Assembly: GCF_024168485.1 (NCBI RefSeq)
Contig: NZ_JALJVY010000001.1
Coordinates: forward strand, 248,001-312,000
From: Sphingobium sp. OAS761
Lineage (GTDB): Bacteria > Pseudomonadota > Alphaproteobacteria > Sphingomonadales > Sphingomonadaceae
DNA length: 64,000 bases
Reading direction: 5' to 3'
The notes beneath the pieces were generated by a model. That model ran no database searches and was not told the DNA's origin. It worked only from the letters and a program-made list of their open reading frames with translations. The position numbers were made by a program, and so were the translations under genes. This document shows, piece after piece, positions 45,798 through 53,776 of this stretch (the stretch's first letter is position 1; every line of letters begins with the position of its first letter).

Positions 45798-46414
45798 GCG
45801 GCGCGGCCCTGCGGCTGAGCGACGTCGCCTGCGTGCGGGGCGGGCGGATGCTGTTTCGCGGCGTGTCGATGGCGCTGGAAGCGGGGGGCGGCGCGCTGCT
45901 GAGCGGGCCGAACGGCATCGGCAAATCCAGCCTGCTGCGGCTGTGCGCGGGCCTGCTACCCACGTTCGCGGGTCAGGTGACGCGGACGGGCGGCGTGGCG
46001 CTGGCCGACGAACGGCTGGCGCTGGACATGGACCTGCCGCTGCACCGGGCGTTGGCTTTCTGGGCGCGGCTGGATGGGGCCGGGCCGGACGCGCTGGCAG
46101 GCGCGCTGGCCGCCATGGACCTTTCGGCTCTGGCCGACATTCCGGTGCGGATGCTGTCCACCGGGCAGCGCAAGCGGGCGATGCTGGCGCGCGTGATCGC
46201 GGGCGGAGCGCCGATATGGTTGCTGGACGAGCCGGGCAACGGACTGGACAGCGCATCGCTCACCCTGCTGGGCGAGGCGGTGGAGCGGCATCTGGCGGGC
46301 GGCGGAATCGTGGTTGCGGCCTCTCACCAGCCGCTGCCCGTCGCCGCGCCGGTGACGCTGGCGCTGGCCGATTATCCGCCTTTCGAACCGAATGACGCGG
46401 AGGCGGCGGCATGA
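45794..46414 (+). CDS. ccmA: Heme exporter ATP-binding protein CcmA
   Basis: A 206-residue ABC ATPase of cytochrome c maturation system I. Walker A is LSGPNGIGKSSLLR, the signature is MLSTGQRKRAMLARV, and Walker B is IWLLDEPGNGLD. The ATPase drives release of holo-CcmE from the CcmC complex. Both ends overlap neighbours by four bases: the zincin gene upstream and ccmB downstream. ccmC, ccmD, ccmE and ccmF are not in the window. Confidence 0.93.
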   Translation: MSGAALRLSDVACVRGGRMLFRGVSMALEAGGGALLSGPNGIGKSSLLRLCAGLLPTFAGQVTRTGGVALADERLALDMDLPLHRALAFWARLDGAGPDALAGALAAMDLSALADIPVRMLSTGQRKRAMLARVIAGGAPIWLLDEPGNGLDSASLTLLGEAVERHLAGGGIVVAASHQPLPVAAPVTLALADYPPFEPNDAEAAA

Positions 46415-47058
46415 AACTGCTCTGGCTGCTGGTCGGCCGCGACCTGGCGCAGGGATGGCGTTCCGCCGGGCTGTGGCTGCCGGTCGCCTTCCTGTTGCTG
46501 GTCGCCAGCCTGTATCCGTTCGCCGTCGGCCCCGATGCGGCCCTGCTGGGGCGCACGGGCGGCGGCATGTTGTGGATCGCCGCGCTGCTGGCCAGCCTGT
46601 TGCCGGTCGACCGGTTGATCGCGCCGGACCGGGACGCCGGAATATTGGATCAGATCGCGTTGCGCGGCGTCGGCGAGGAAATGGTGGTGATCGCGCGGCT
46701 GGTCGCGCACTGGCTGAGTTTCGGACCGCCGCTGATGCTGGCGACGCTGCCCGCCGCCGCGCTGTTGAAGCTGGATGGGGGGACGATCGCGAAGCTGGAA
46801 ACGGGCCTGCTGGCGGGCACGCCCGCGCTCGCGGCGCTGGGCTTGCTGGTCGCGACACTAACGGCGGGGCTGCGGTCGAGCGGCGCGCTGGCGGGGCTGC
46901 TGGCGCTGCCGCTGGCGGTGCCGCTGCTGATCTTCGGCGCGGGGACGCTGGGTGACGGCAGCGGCGCGGCGATCAAATTCCTGGCCGCGGCCTCGCTGCT
47001 GCTGGTCGCGATTACGCCGTTCGCCGGTGCCGCCGCGATCCGCGCCGGGCGCGAATAG
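46411..47058 (+). CDS. ccmB: Heme exporter membrane subunit CcmB
   Basis: A 215-residue integral membrane protein with about six hydrophobic segments, starting LLWLLVGRDLAQGWRSAG, with RTGGGMLWIAALLASLLPVDRLIAPDRDAGILDQ characteristic of CcmB. It pairs with CcmA in cytochrome c maturation. It overlaps ccmA by four bases. It is followed by a convergent gene instead of ccmC, so the ccm genes are split in this genome. Confidence 0.93.
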   Translation: MKLLWLLVGRDLAQGWRSAGLWLPVAFLLLVASLYPFAVGPDAALLGRTGGGMLWIAALLASLLPVDRLIAPDRDAGILDQIALRGVGEEMVVIARLVAHWLSFGPPLMLATLPAAALLKLDGGTIAKLETGLLAGTPALAALGLLVATLTAGLRSSGALAGLLALPLAVPLLIFGAGTLGDGSGAAIKFLAAASLLLVAITPFAGAAAIRAGRE

Positions 47059-47062
47059 CGTT

Positions 47063-47971
47063 CTAGAGCCAGCCCTTGGCGCGATAGGCGTCGGCGGTCG
47101 CGCGCAGTCCTTCGGGCGTGGCGATGTGCGGCATCCATAGCTGGCGGGGAACGTGCCGGCCGGTGGCCGCGACCCAGTCGGGATGACAGAAATAGTCGAC
47201 GCGGTCCTGCGTCAGCCGGGCATTGCGGCCGCGCACCATCCGGTCGACCCGCGCGGCGAATGACAGCAACCAGGACGGCGCCGCGAGCGTGCGGACCTGC
47301 CGTCCGACCGCATGTCCGATGGCGGTGCCGAAATCCTTGTGATCCCAGCCGTCCGCCACCCCGTCGTCGACTTCATAGACCTGGGCCAGGCTGGCGTCGC
47401 GATCTGCGCCCAGGTCCAGCAGCAGCCGGGCGAGATCGGCGACATGGATGACCGACAGGCGGCCGCCCGGCGGCAGCATGACGAGACCGCGCTTCGCCAT
47501 GCGGAACAGTTCCAGCATTTCCCGGTCCTGCGGGCCGTAGATGGCGGGCGGGCGCACGATCGTCCAGTCCAGCCCGCTGGCCTTCACATGGCGCTCGGCA
47601 AGCTCCTTGGACCAGCCGTAATCCGACAGTTGCGGTTCGCGCGCGGCGAGGGAGGATACGTGGATCAGGCGCCGGACACCGCGTTTGCGCATCGCGTCGA
47701 CCACGGCCATGGTGCCGCGCGCGTTGCCGGCTTCGAACCCGTCCCGGTCCGGCGCGTTGACCACGCCGGCGATGTGGATCACCAGATCGGCATCGCGTAT
47801 CAGTGCGTCGAGCGCGGCCGCGCTTTCCAGCGATCCGGGGACCCATTTGAGATGCGCGCGGGGCGGCTGGGCGCGGCGGGTGAGGGCGTTGGCATGATGG
47901 CCCGCCGCCAGCGCCTGCTCCAATGTTTCGGCCCCGACGAACCCGGTCGCGCCGGTCATGGCGATTTTCAT
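47063..47971 (-). CDS. NAD(P)-dependent epimerase/dehydratase (SDR family)
   Basis: A 302-residue extended SDR protein. It begins MKIAMTGATGFVGAETLEQALAAGH, the NAD(P) glycine loop, and has HIAGVVNAPDRDGFE, VSSLAAREPQLSDYGWSKELAE with the YxxxK catalytic pair, and RPPAIYGPQD. It resembles complex I NDUFA9-like or sugar-epimerase relatives; the substrate is unknown. Start 47971 or 47977 cannot be decided. It follows proB closely on the same strand. Confidence 0.87.
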   Translation of the reverse strand: MKIAMTGATGFVGAETLEQALAAGHHANALTRRAQPPRAHLKWVPGSLESAAALDALIRDADLVIHIAGVVNAPDRDGFEAGNARGTMAVVDAMRKRGVRRLIHVSSLAAREPQLSDYGWSKELAERHVKASGLDWTIVRPPAIYGPQDREMLELFRMAKRGLVMLPPGGRLSVIHVADLARLLLDLGADRDASLAQVYEVDDGVADGWDHKDFGTAIGHAVGRQVRTLAAPSWLLSFAARVDRMVRGRNARLTQDRVDYFCHPDWVAATGRHVPRQLWMPHIATPEGLRATADAYRAKGWL

Positions 47972-47982
47972 ATGCATCGCGG

Positions 47983-49113
47983 TCAGACCATCGCCATATG
48001 GTCGCGATGGACCAGCACGGAACGGGGCATCTCGCCCAATATGCCTGCAATGTCCTCGCTGCGGCGGCCGGCGATGCGGAGTGCGGCCTCGCTGTCATAT
48101 TCGACCAGGCCGCGGGCGATGACGCGGCCGTCCTCCGTCACGATGTCGACTACGTCGCCCCGCGCGAATACGCCCTCGACCTGCGCGACCCCGGCGGGCA
48201 GCAGGCTGTTGCCCTTGCCCAGCGCGCGTTCTGCGCCCGCGTCGACGATGATGCGGCCGCGCGTCGTCAGCCGCCCGGCAAGCCAGCCCTTGCGCGCGCC
48301 CTGGCCGGGCGCGGCAAGGAAGATCGAACCGGGACCGCCCTCGGCCCAGCGGGTCAGCGGTGCGTCGACCTTGCCGGAGATGATGGCCAGATGCGCGCCC
48401 GCGCCGGTGGCGATGCGCGCGGCCTCGACCTTCGACACCATGCCGCCCGATCCCATGCCCGACGCCGAGCCCGTGTCGGCCATGGCCATGATCCGCGCAT
48501 CGATGCGCTCGATTGTTTCTATCCGCATCGCGCCCGCATCGGCGTGCGGGTTCGCCGTGTAAAGCCCGTCCACGTCCGATAGCAGGACTACCGCGTCGGC
48601 CCGAGCCGCCTGGCCGATTCGCGCGGCAAGCCGGTCATTGTCGCCGAAGCGGATTTCGGCGGTGGCGACGCTGTCATTTTCGTTCACCACCGGTACCACG
48701 TCCAGCGCCATCAGCCGTTCCAGCGTGGCCGACGCATTGAGGTAGCGACGGCGGTTTTCCAGGTCGTCCAGCGTCACCAGCATCTGCGCGGCGGTGATCC
48801 CCCGTTCGTGCAGCAGGCTGGCCCAGCATTGCGACAAGGCGATCTGCCCGGTCGCGGCGGCGGCCTGCGCATCCTCCAGGCTGCCGCGACCGCCCTTGGG
48901 CAGGCCGAGCCGCCGGGCACCGAGCGCGATCGCCCCCGACGACACGATGATGACCTGCTGCCCTGCGGTCTTGCGCGCGGCGACATCGGCGACCAGCGTG
49001 CGCAGCCAGTCGGTGCGCACCTGTCCCGCCGGATCGACGAGCAACGCCGACCCGATCTTCACCACCAGGCGGCGGACCAGGGCAGGGGGAAAGCCGGAAA
49101 GAAGGTGTGTCAC
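47983..49113 (-). CDS. proB: Glutamate 5-kinase
   Basis: ProB phosphorylates L-glutamate in the first step of proline synthesis. The 376-residue protein has the amino-acid kinase domain (LVVKIGSALLVD, VSSGAIALGARRLG, VPVVNENDSVATAEIRFGDND, LLSDVDGLYTANPHAD) and a C-terminal PUA domain (DAGAERALGKGNSLLPAGVAQVEG, VIARGLVEYDSEAALRIAG). The full length matches the two-domain type. It lies 36 bases downstream of obgE on the same strand, a pairing seen in many proteobacteria. Confidence 0.96.
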   Translation of the reverse strand: MTHLLSGFPPALVRRLVVKIGSALLVDPAGQVRTDWLRTLVADVAARKTAGQQVIIVSSGAIALGARRLGLPKGGRGSLEDAQAAAATGQIALSQCWASLLHERGITAAQMLVTLDDLENRRRYLNASATLERLMALDVVPVVNENDSVATAEIRFGDNDRLAARIGQAARADAVVLLSDVDGLYTANPHADAGAMRIETIERIDARIMAMADTGSASGMGSGGMVSKVEAARIATGAGAHLAIISGKVDAPLTRWAEGGPGSIFLAAPGQGARKGWLAGRLTTRGRIIVDAGAERALGKGNSLLPAGVAQVEGVFARGDVVDIVTEDGRVIARGLVEYDSEAALRIAGRRSEDIAGILGEMPRSVLVHRDHMAMV

Positions 49114-49149
49114 TTGGCCATTTGTCCGAACGGGTTGATCCGACGCGCC

Positions 49150-50244
49150 CTAGATGGGCGACCATTCCGCCGGCCCGTCGCCGCCGGCTTCCTCCTCGTT
49201 CGCGACACCTTCGTCCAGCAACGGCAAGACGGCGTCCAGCAGGGCGCCCACGCCTTCGCCCGTGGCGCCGGAAATGATGAACACGTCCTCCACGCCCGCT
49301 TCGTCGCGCAGCTGGGCGGCGATGTCCTCCATCAGATCCTGGCCCAGCAGGTCGCCCTTGTTCAGCACGATGAGTCGCGGCTTTTCGTCGAGGCCGCCGC
49401 CATAGGCCGCCAGTTCGTCGGTGACGATGCGGAAGGCGTCGGCCGGGTCGTCGGCGGTCGCGTCGATAAGGTGCAGCAGCACCCGGCAGCGTTCGATATG
49501 GCCAAGGAACCGGTCACCGATCCCCGCGCCCTCGGCCGCGCCCTCGATCAGACCCGGAATGTCGGCCAGCACGAATTCGCGGTCACGGTGCAACACGACG
49601 CCCAGTTGCGGCTTGGTGGTGGTAAAGGCGTAGGCGCCGACCTTCGCCTTGGTATTGGTCACCTGGTTGATCAGCGTCGACTTGCCCGCATTGGGCATGC
49701 CCACCAGGCCGACATCCGCCAGCAGCTTGAGCCGCAGCCACACCCACATTTCCTGCCCCGGCCAGCCCGTGCCATGCTGGCGCGGGGCGCGGTTGGTGCT
49801 GGTCTTGTAGGACAGGTTGCCGCGACCGCCGTCACCGCCACGCAGCAGCACGATCCGCTGGCCGACCTCGGTAAAGTCGGCCAGCAGTTCCTGTTCATAT
49901 TCCATGCTGCCGTCTTCCTCGTCCTCCGTCCCCTCGACCGGGGTCGGATCGGACAGGATCTGCGTGCCCACCGGCACCTTGACGACAAGGTCTTCGCCGC
50001 CCGCGCCGAAGCGGTTCTTGCCCATGCCGGGCTGGCCGCGCTGCGCCTTGAAATGCTGGGTATAGCGAAAGTCGATCAGCGTGTTGAGGCCGGCCACCGC
50101 CTCGAAGATGATGTCGCCGCCCTTGCCGCCATTGCCGCCGTCAGGGCCGCCATATTCGACATATTTTTCACGCCGGAAGCTGACCGCGCCGGGGCCGCCC
50201 CAGCCGGACTTGATATATATTTTGGCCTGATCGAGAAAATGCAT
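49150..50244 (-). CDS. obgE: GTPase ObgE/CgtA
   Basis: Obg is an essential GTPase acting on the 50S ribosomal subunit and stress control. The 364-residue protein has the glycine-rich Obg domain (MHFLDQAKIYIKSGWGGPG, GGNGGKGGDIIFEA) and the G domain with GMPNAGKSTLINQVT (G1), DIPGLIEGAAEGAGIGDRFL (G3 region) and LNKGDLLG (G4). The C-terminus is short and acidic, variable in this family. It lies near rpmA/rplU, as is usual, but three genes intervene here. Confidence 0.97.
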   Translation of the reverse strand: MHFLDQAKIYIKSGWGGPGAVSFRREKYVEYGGPDGGNGGKGGDIIFEAVAGLNTLIDFRYTQHFKAQRGQPGMGKNRFGAGGEDLVVKVPVGTQILSDPTPVEGTEDEEDGSMEYEQELLADFTEVGQRIVLLRGGDGGRGNLSYKTSTNRAPRQHGTGWPGQEMWVWLRLKLLADVGLVGMPNAGKSTLINQVTNTKAKVGAYAFTTTKPQLGVVLHRDREFVLADIPGLIEGAAEGAGIGDRFLGHIERCRVLLHLIDATADDPADAFRIVTDELAAYGGGLDEKPRLIVLNKGDLLGQDLMEDIAAQLRDEAGVEDVFIISGATGEGVGALLDAVLPLLDEGVANEEEAGGDGPAEWSPI

Positions 50245-50274
50245 GGGCGGCCCTTAGCGCTATCGGCGGCAAAG

Positions 50275-50901
50275 TTAAACCTCGGCTTGCGCAACGGCCG
50301 AAGGGATGTCCCGCGCCAGCGCCAGGGTCAGGCTGCGGGTCGCGACATCGCGCGCCTTTTCCCGCGACAGGCCCAGCGCGGCCGCCATCGGCCCGCCCAC
50401 CTGCGAATCGCCCAGCGCCAGCAGGACCAGCATCAGCGTATGTTCCCGGATCAGGTCCGCGACATCGGGCGTCGCGGCACTGGCGGCGAGCTTGTCGACC
50501 AGGCGGTGGATCGCGCCGACGATCGGGTCCAGCGCGTCCTCGTTGCCCGATGCGAGCATCCAGCTCGCCAGCGCGCCCGCGCCTTCCCGGTCGAACGCGT
50601 CGAAGGTCATGTCGACGATCGTGCGCGGGCTGACCGCGCCGCGCCGGGCGCCGTTGACCGCAGCGCCGATCTTGGCCGTGATCGTTTCACCCAGATGCCC
50701 GGCCAGCGCCTTTTGCAGGCCCGCGGCCGAACCGAAATGATGGAGCAGGTTGGCGTGGGTCCGCCCGACCCGCGCGGAGACCGCCTTGAGCGTCACCGCC
50801 TGCGGCCCGGCCTCGATCAGCAGGTCGCGCGCCGCCGCGATGGCGGCCTGGCGGCTCTCGTCCGGGCTGAGGCGTGCGCGCTTTATGGCGATATCGGGCA
50901 T
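50275..50901 (-). CDS. TetR-family transcriptional regulator
   Basis: A 208-residue regulator. The N-terminal helix-turn-helix is ESRQAAIAAARDLLIEAGPQAVTLKAVSARVGRTHANLLHHFGSAAGLQKAL, and the rest is an all-helical ligand/dimer domain. Start ATG 50901 follows the usual short N-tail; an ATG at 50919 is possible. It is divergent from a GNAT gene with a 63-base gap, so it may control that gene or itself. Ligand unknown. Confidence 0.88.
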   Translation of the reverse strand: MPDIAIKRARLSPDESRQAAIAAARDLLIEAGPQAVTLKAVSARVGRTHANLLHHFGSAAGLQKALAGHLGETITAKIGAAVNGARRGAVSPRTIVDMTFDAFDREGAGALASWMLASGNEDALDPIVGAIHRLVDKLAASAATPDVADLIREHTLMLVLLALGDSQVGGPMAAALGLSREKARDVATRSLTLALARDIPSAVAQAEV

Positions 50902-50964
50902 GGAACGGGCATGGCGCATGCCGGGCCGCTTGACCAGAGGCGTGCGCGCGTTTCTTATTCCCGC

Positions 50965-51501
50965 ATGACGACCGCGCCCGTTCTGGAAACCGACCGCCTG
51001 ATCCTGCGCCCCCACGTCCTGACCGATTATCCTGCCTGTTGCGCGCTCTGGGCGGACGAACGGGTCGTGCGCCACATCGGCGGGGTGCCGCAGGACGCGC
51101 AGGCGGTCTGGTTCCGCCTGCTGCGCTATGCGGGCATGTGGGCGATGCTGGGCCATGGCATGTGGGTGGTGGAGGACCGGGCGAGCGGTGCTGTCCTGGG
51201 CGAGGCGGGGCTGCTGACCGCGGCGCGCGGGCTACCCGAACTGGAGGCGGTGCCGGAGGCAGGATGGGTGCTGGCGCCGCCGGCATGGGGACGCGGTATC
51301 GCGACCGAGGCCATGAGCGCGGTACTGGCGTGGGCCGACCTCCATGCCGGGGCGCCGTCCGTCCGCTGCATCATCGATCCCGGCAATGACGGCTCGATCC
51401 GGGTGGCGGAAAAGCTGGGCTTCGCGCCGTTAGTCGACACGATGCTTGGCGACCGGCCGACGCGCGTGTTCGACCGGCCCCGGGCCGCCCCTCCCGGATG
51501 A
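50965..51501 (+). CDS. GNAT-family N-acetyltransferase
   Basis: A 178-residue GNAT protein of the RimJ/RimL type: ETDRLILRPHVLTDYPACCALWADERVVRHIGG at the start, then the acetyl-CoA loop VLAPPAWGRGIATEAMSAVL, and VRCIIDPGNDGSIRVAEKLGF at the end. Substrate unknown. The start at 50965 is the first ATG after the divergent TetR promoter region. It converges with a second GNAT gene. Confidence 0.87.
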   Translation: MTTAPVLETDRLILRPHVLTDYPACCALWADERVVRHIGGVPQDAQAVWFRLLRYAGMWAMLGHGMWVVEDRASGAVLGEAGLLTAARGLPELEAVPEAGWVLAPPAWGRGIATEAMSAVLAWADLHAGAPSVRCIIDPGNDGSIRVAEKLGFAPLVDTMLGDRPTRVFDRPRAAPPG

Positions 51502-51517
51502 AGGAGGGGCGGGTCGG

Positions 51518-52090
51518 TCAGGCAGCGACAGGGATCGCGTCGCGATAGAGATCCATCGCCGGGTCGTCGTTCATGCCGGTGTCGGCGCCTTCCTCGAACA
51601 GCAGGCAGTCGACCATGGTATCCCGGCTGCGGCTGTAGCGGGGTTCGACCCGGCCGGTGAAGCGGAAGCCCAGTTTGCGCAGGACATTGCCCGACGCGGG
51701 ATTGTCGGCGAAATGGCAGGCGCGGACATTGGCGATGCCGTTGGCGCGCGCCATGCTCAGCACGGCACGGGCCGCTTCGGTCGCGAAACCCAGCCCCCAA
51801 TAGGGACGGGCGATCCAATAGCCGAGTTCGGGCGTGCCGGCATCGTCCACATGGATGCCGCACCCGCCGACCAGGCGGGGGGCGCCCTGAGTCCGGGTGA
51901 AGGCGAGCAGGCGAGGCAGCTGCGGATGTTGCGGCAGCGCCAGGAAGGCTTCGGCATCGTCCAGGCGATAAGGGTTGGGCGCGCGGGCCAGATTGCGCAG
52001 GACCGCGCCGTCGTTGATGGTCCGGGCCAGGGCAGGGGCGTCCTCTGTCCAGCCGGGACGCAGAAGCAGCCGGGGGGTGCGGGCGAACAT
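51518..52090 (-). CDS. GNAT-family N-acetyltransferase
   Basis: A 190-residue RimJ/RimL-type GNAT protein: RTPRLLLRPGWTEDAPALARTIND, then ELGYWIARPYWGLGFATEAARAVL (acetyl-CoA loop), NVRACHFADNPASGNVLRKLGFRF. Substrate unknown. It is convergent with the other GNAT gene (16-base gap) and lies between it and the rpmA terminator. The two GNATs are not close copies. Confidence 0.87.
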   Translation of the reverse strand: MFARTPRLLLRPGWTEDAPALARTINDGAVLRNLARAPNPYRLDDAEAFLALPQHPQLPRLLAFTRTQGAPRLVGGCGIHVDDAGTPELGYWIARPYWGLGFATEAARAVLSMARANGIANVRACHFADNPASGNVLRKLGFRFTGRVEPRYSRSRDTMVDCLLFEEGADTGMNDDPAMDLYRDAIPVAA

Positions 52091-52241
52091 ATTTGTCTCT
52101 CCTCTTGTATCGCGCCCCTAGCCGCCGATCATGACGACTTCGCGACGCTTTGCCTCTGGCTGATTCTCCGCCCGCAAGACGCGCGAAAAGGCGTTGAGTT
52201 CCAAAGATTTGAGGGAATTTCGAGGGGAGTTCGCCCAACGA

Positions 52242-52281
52242 AAAAAGGGGCGCTCCTCTCATGGAAGGAGCGCCCCTTTTT
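52242..52281 (-). terminator. Terminator hairpin after rpmA
   Basis: Perfect 16-base arms (52242-52257 and 52266-52281) around an eight-base loop, with A-runs on the left and T-runs on the right, 83 bases after the rpmA stop on the minus strand. The symmetric runs would allow termination on either strand. The rest of the 52091-52364 gap is unannotated. Confidence 0.8.
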
Positions 52282-52364
52282 CCCTCGGATACCGGTGTCA
52301 GGCGCTGTGCCTGAACCCCGGGAGGATCGCCCCATGCGGAGGACGATCCGTCATCGATCGTCCG

Positions 52365-52634
52365 TTATTCGGCGGCTTCGGCCACGGCGTCGACCGACAC
52401 ATATTTGCGGCCGAGCTTACCGGTGTGGAATACCACCTTGCCTTCGCCGAGCGCGAAGAGGGTATGGTCCTTGCCCATGCCCACATTGCGACCCGGATAG
52501 ACGCGGGTGCCGCGCTGGCGAATGATGATGTTGCCGCCGATCACGTCCTGACCGCCGAACTTCTTCACGCCAAGGCGCTTCGACTCAGAATCGCGACCGT
52601 TGCGCGACGAACCGCCGGCTTTCTTATGTGCCAT
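52365..52634 (-). CDS. rpmA: 50S ribosomal protein L27
   Basis: L27 sits near the peptidyl transferase centre of the 50S subunit. The 89-residue protein starts [20 protein letters not shown] and has [21 protein letters not shown] and the [18 protein letters not shown] segment, typical of the family without an N-terminal cleavage extension. It follows rplU by 32 bases. Confidence 0.97.
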   Translation of the reverse strand: MAHKKAGGSSRNGRDSESKRLGVKKFGGQDVIGGNIIIRQRGTRVYPGRNVGMGKDHTLFALGEGKVVFHTGKLGRKYVSVDAVAEAAE

Positions 52635-52666
52635 GACCTAAACTCCTTGAAATTCTGCGCTGCGGC

Positions 52667-52963
52667 TCAGGCGATCGACACGATCTTGAGGATCGTGTGA
52701 TTCTGGCGGTGGCCGTTCTTGCGACGATAGTTGTGGCGGCGGCGCTTCTTGAAGACGATGACCTTCTCGCCCTTCGCCTGCGCGACGATTTCGGCTGCGA
52801 CGGTCAGCTTCGACGCGTCCTTCAAGTCGCCGCCTTCGCCGGCCAGCAGGACGTCGCCCAGCGTGACCTTGTCGCCGGCATCGCCAGCCAGCTTTTCAAC
52901 GACGATCTTGTCTCCGGCGGCGACGCGATACTGCTTGCCGCCCGTGCGCACGATAGCGAACAT
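52667..52963 (-). CDS. rplU: 50S ribosomal protein L21
   Basis: A 98-residue L21, an early-assembly 23S rRNA-binding protein. It starts [20 protein letters not shown] and ends with the basic [15 protein letters not shown] region. The ATG at 52963 was chosen over an upstream in-frame ATG at 52984 because it matches the family start. It is first of the rplU-rpmA pair. The 184 bases upstream, divergent from a small hypothetical gene, must hold its promoter. Confidence 0.96.
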   Translation of the reverse strand: MFAIVRTGGKQYRVAAGDKIVVEKLAGDAGDKVTLGDVLLAGEGGDLKDASKLTVAAEIVAQAKGEKVIVFKKRRRHNYRRKNGHRQNHTILKIVSIA

Positions 52964-53147
52964 GGCTTGTCTCTTCTCGTTCAAATCTGCTTTACGCAGA
53001 TCATCGAGGACAAATCCTGTCGACCCGCGCGGGAATGTGGCCCGTTAGTGGAATGACTCGGCCCTGTCAACCAATCTGGACCGCCGCCGGGCTGGTTTTC
53101 TGCCTTTCGCTCCCCTATCGTCGGGTCCTCGGGAGCACAGGCGCGAC

Positions 53148-53546
53148 ATGCATATCATCGGTATCGGCAACGGCAGGAAAAAACGGGGCGCACGCCGGCC
53201 CGTCATTTTCGCTGCGCTGTGGATGCTGATCGCGCTGACGCTCCTTTCCGCGCTGGTGCCGATCGGCCCGCCGCTCAGCCGTCCGCGCGGATCGGCCTTC
53301 AACCCGGCGACGAGCGAAGTGGTCGTGCAGGCGCGGCGCGTCGAAAGGGCGCGGGCGAAGAATGCGGTCCAGCCCGATTCGCGGCGATTGCCACCGGTCG
53401 TCCTGCTGTCCTGCCTGGCGGCCATGCTGCCTGGCTGGATTGCCCTGGCAACGCCCGGCCTCTTCCGGCCGGTAGTGCGCGCCCGCGTCGTGCGGTTGGC
53501 GCTGGCGACCGTTCGCCGGGCACGCGCGCCGCCGACCCTGTCCTGA
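53148..53546 (+). CDS. Small membrane protein of unknown function
   Basis: A 132-residue protein with a basic N-terminus (GNGRKKRGARR), a hydrophobic segment at about residues 20-42 (VIFAALWMLIALTLLSALVPI), a hydrophilic loop, and a second hydrophobic segment at about 83-105 (VVLLSCLAAMLPGWIALA), then a basic tail. No recognised domain. It lies between rplU and a cation antiporter gene and diverges from rplU. It could be a genuine lineage gene or a spurious frame; codon use looks like its neighbours. Confidence 0.5.
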   Translation: MHIIGIGNGRKKRGARRPVIFAALWMLIALTLLSALVPIGPPLSRPRGSAFNPATSEVVVQARRVERARAKNAVQPDSRRLPPVVLLSCLAAMLPGWIALATPGLFRPVVRARVVRLALATVRRARAPPTLS

Positions 53547-53600
53547 CCAACATGCCCTGCCCGCCGCCGTGCGGGCGCCTGCCGGACAGAGGATTTATCC

Positions 53601-53726
53601 ATGCCTGCTGAAAACAAGCCGGGCCGCCGACGCGGTCGCCCGCCCTGGTGGTTCATGCCGCTGGTCCTGATCGTCGCGGCCGCCGCGGCCGTCATCCTGG
53701 CGCGCCTCCTGATGCCGTCCGCCTGA
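53601..53726 (+). CDS. 41-residue single-pass membrane peptide
   Basis: A short open frame starting ATG 53601 with AGAGGA eight bases upstream. It encodes a basic head (residues 1-14, KPGRRRGRPP), then an aromatic girdle (WWF) and a single hydrophobic helix (MPLVLIVAAAAAVILARLLM). It ends 50 bases before the cation antiporter ATG. The composition fits a small inner-membrane protein with positive-inside orientation. No homologue is known to me. Confidence 0.5.
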   Translation: MPAENKPGRRRGRPPWWFMPLVLIVAAAAAVILARLLMPSA

Positions 53727-53776
53727 TCGGCGGCGGCATCCGCCCGGCTCCACCCGCTTATCCTGAAAGCCCGCTC

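Noticed and set aside
48808..50964. Very long plus-strand open frame running through proB, obgE and the TetR gene
   Set aside because: Only its last 178 codons (from ATG 50965) form a recognisable GNAT protein; the rest is the complement of conserved genes.
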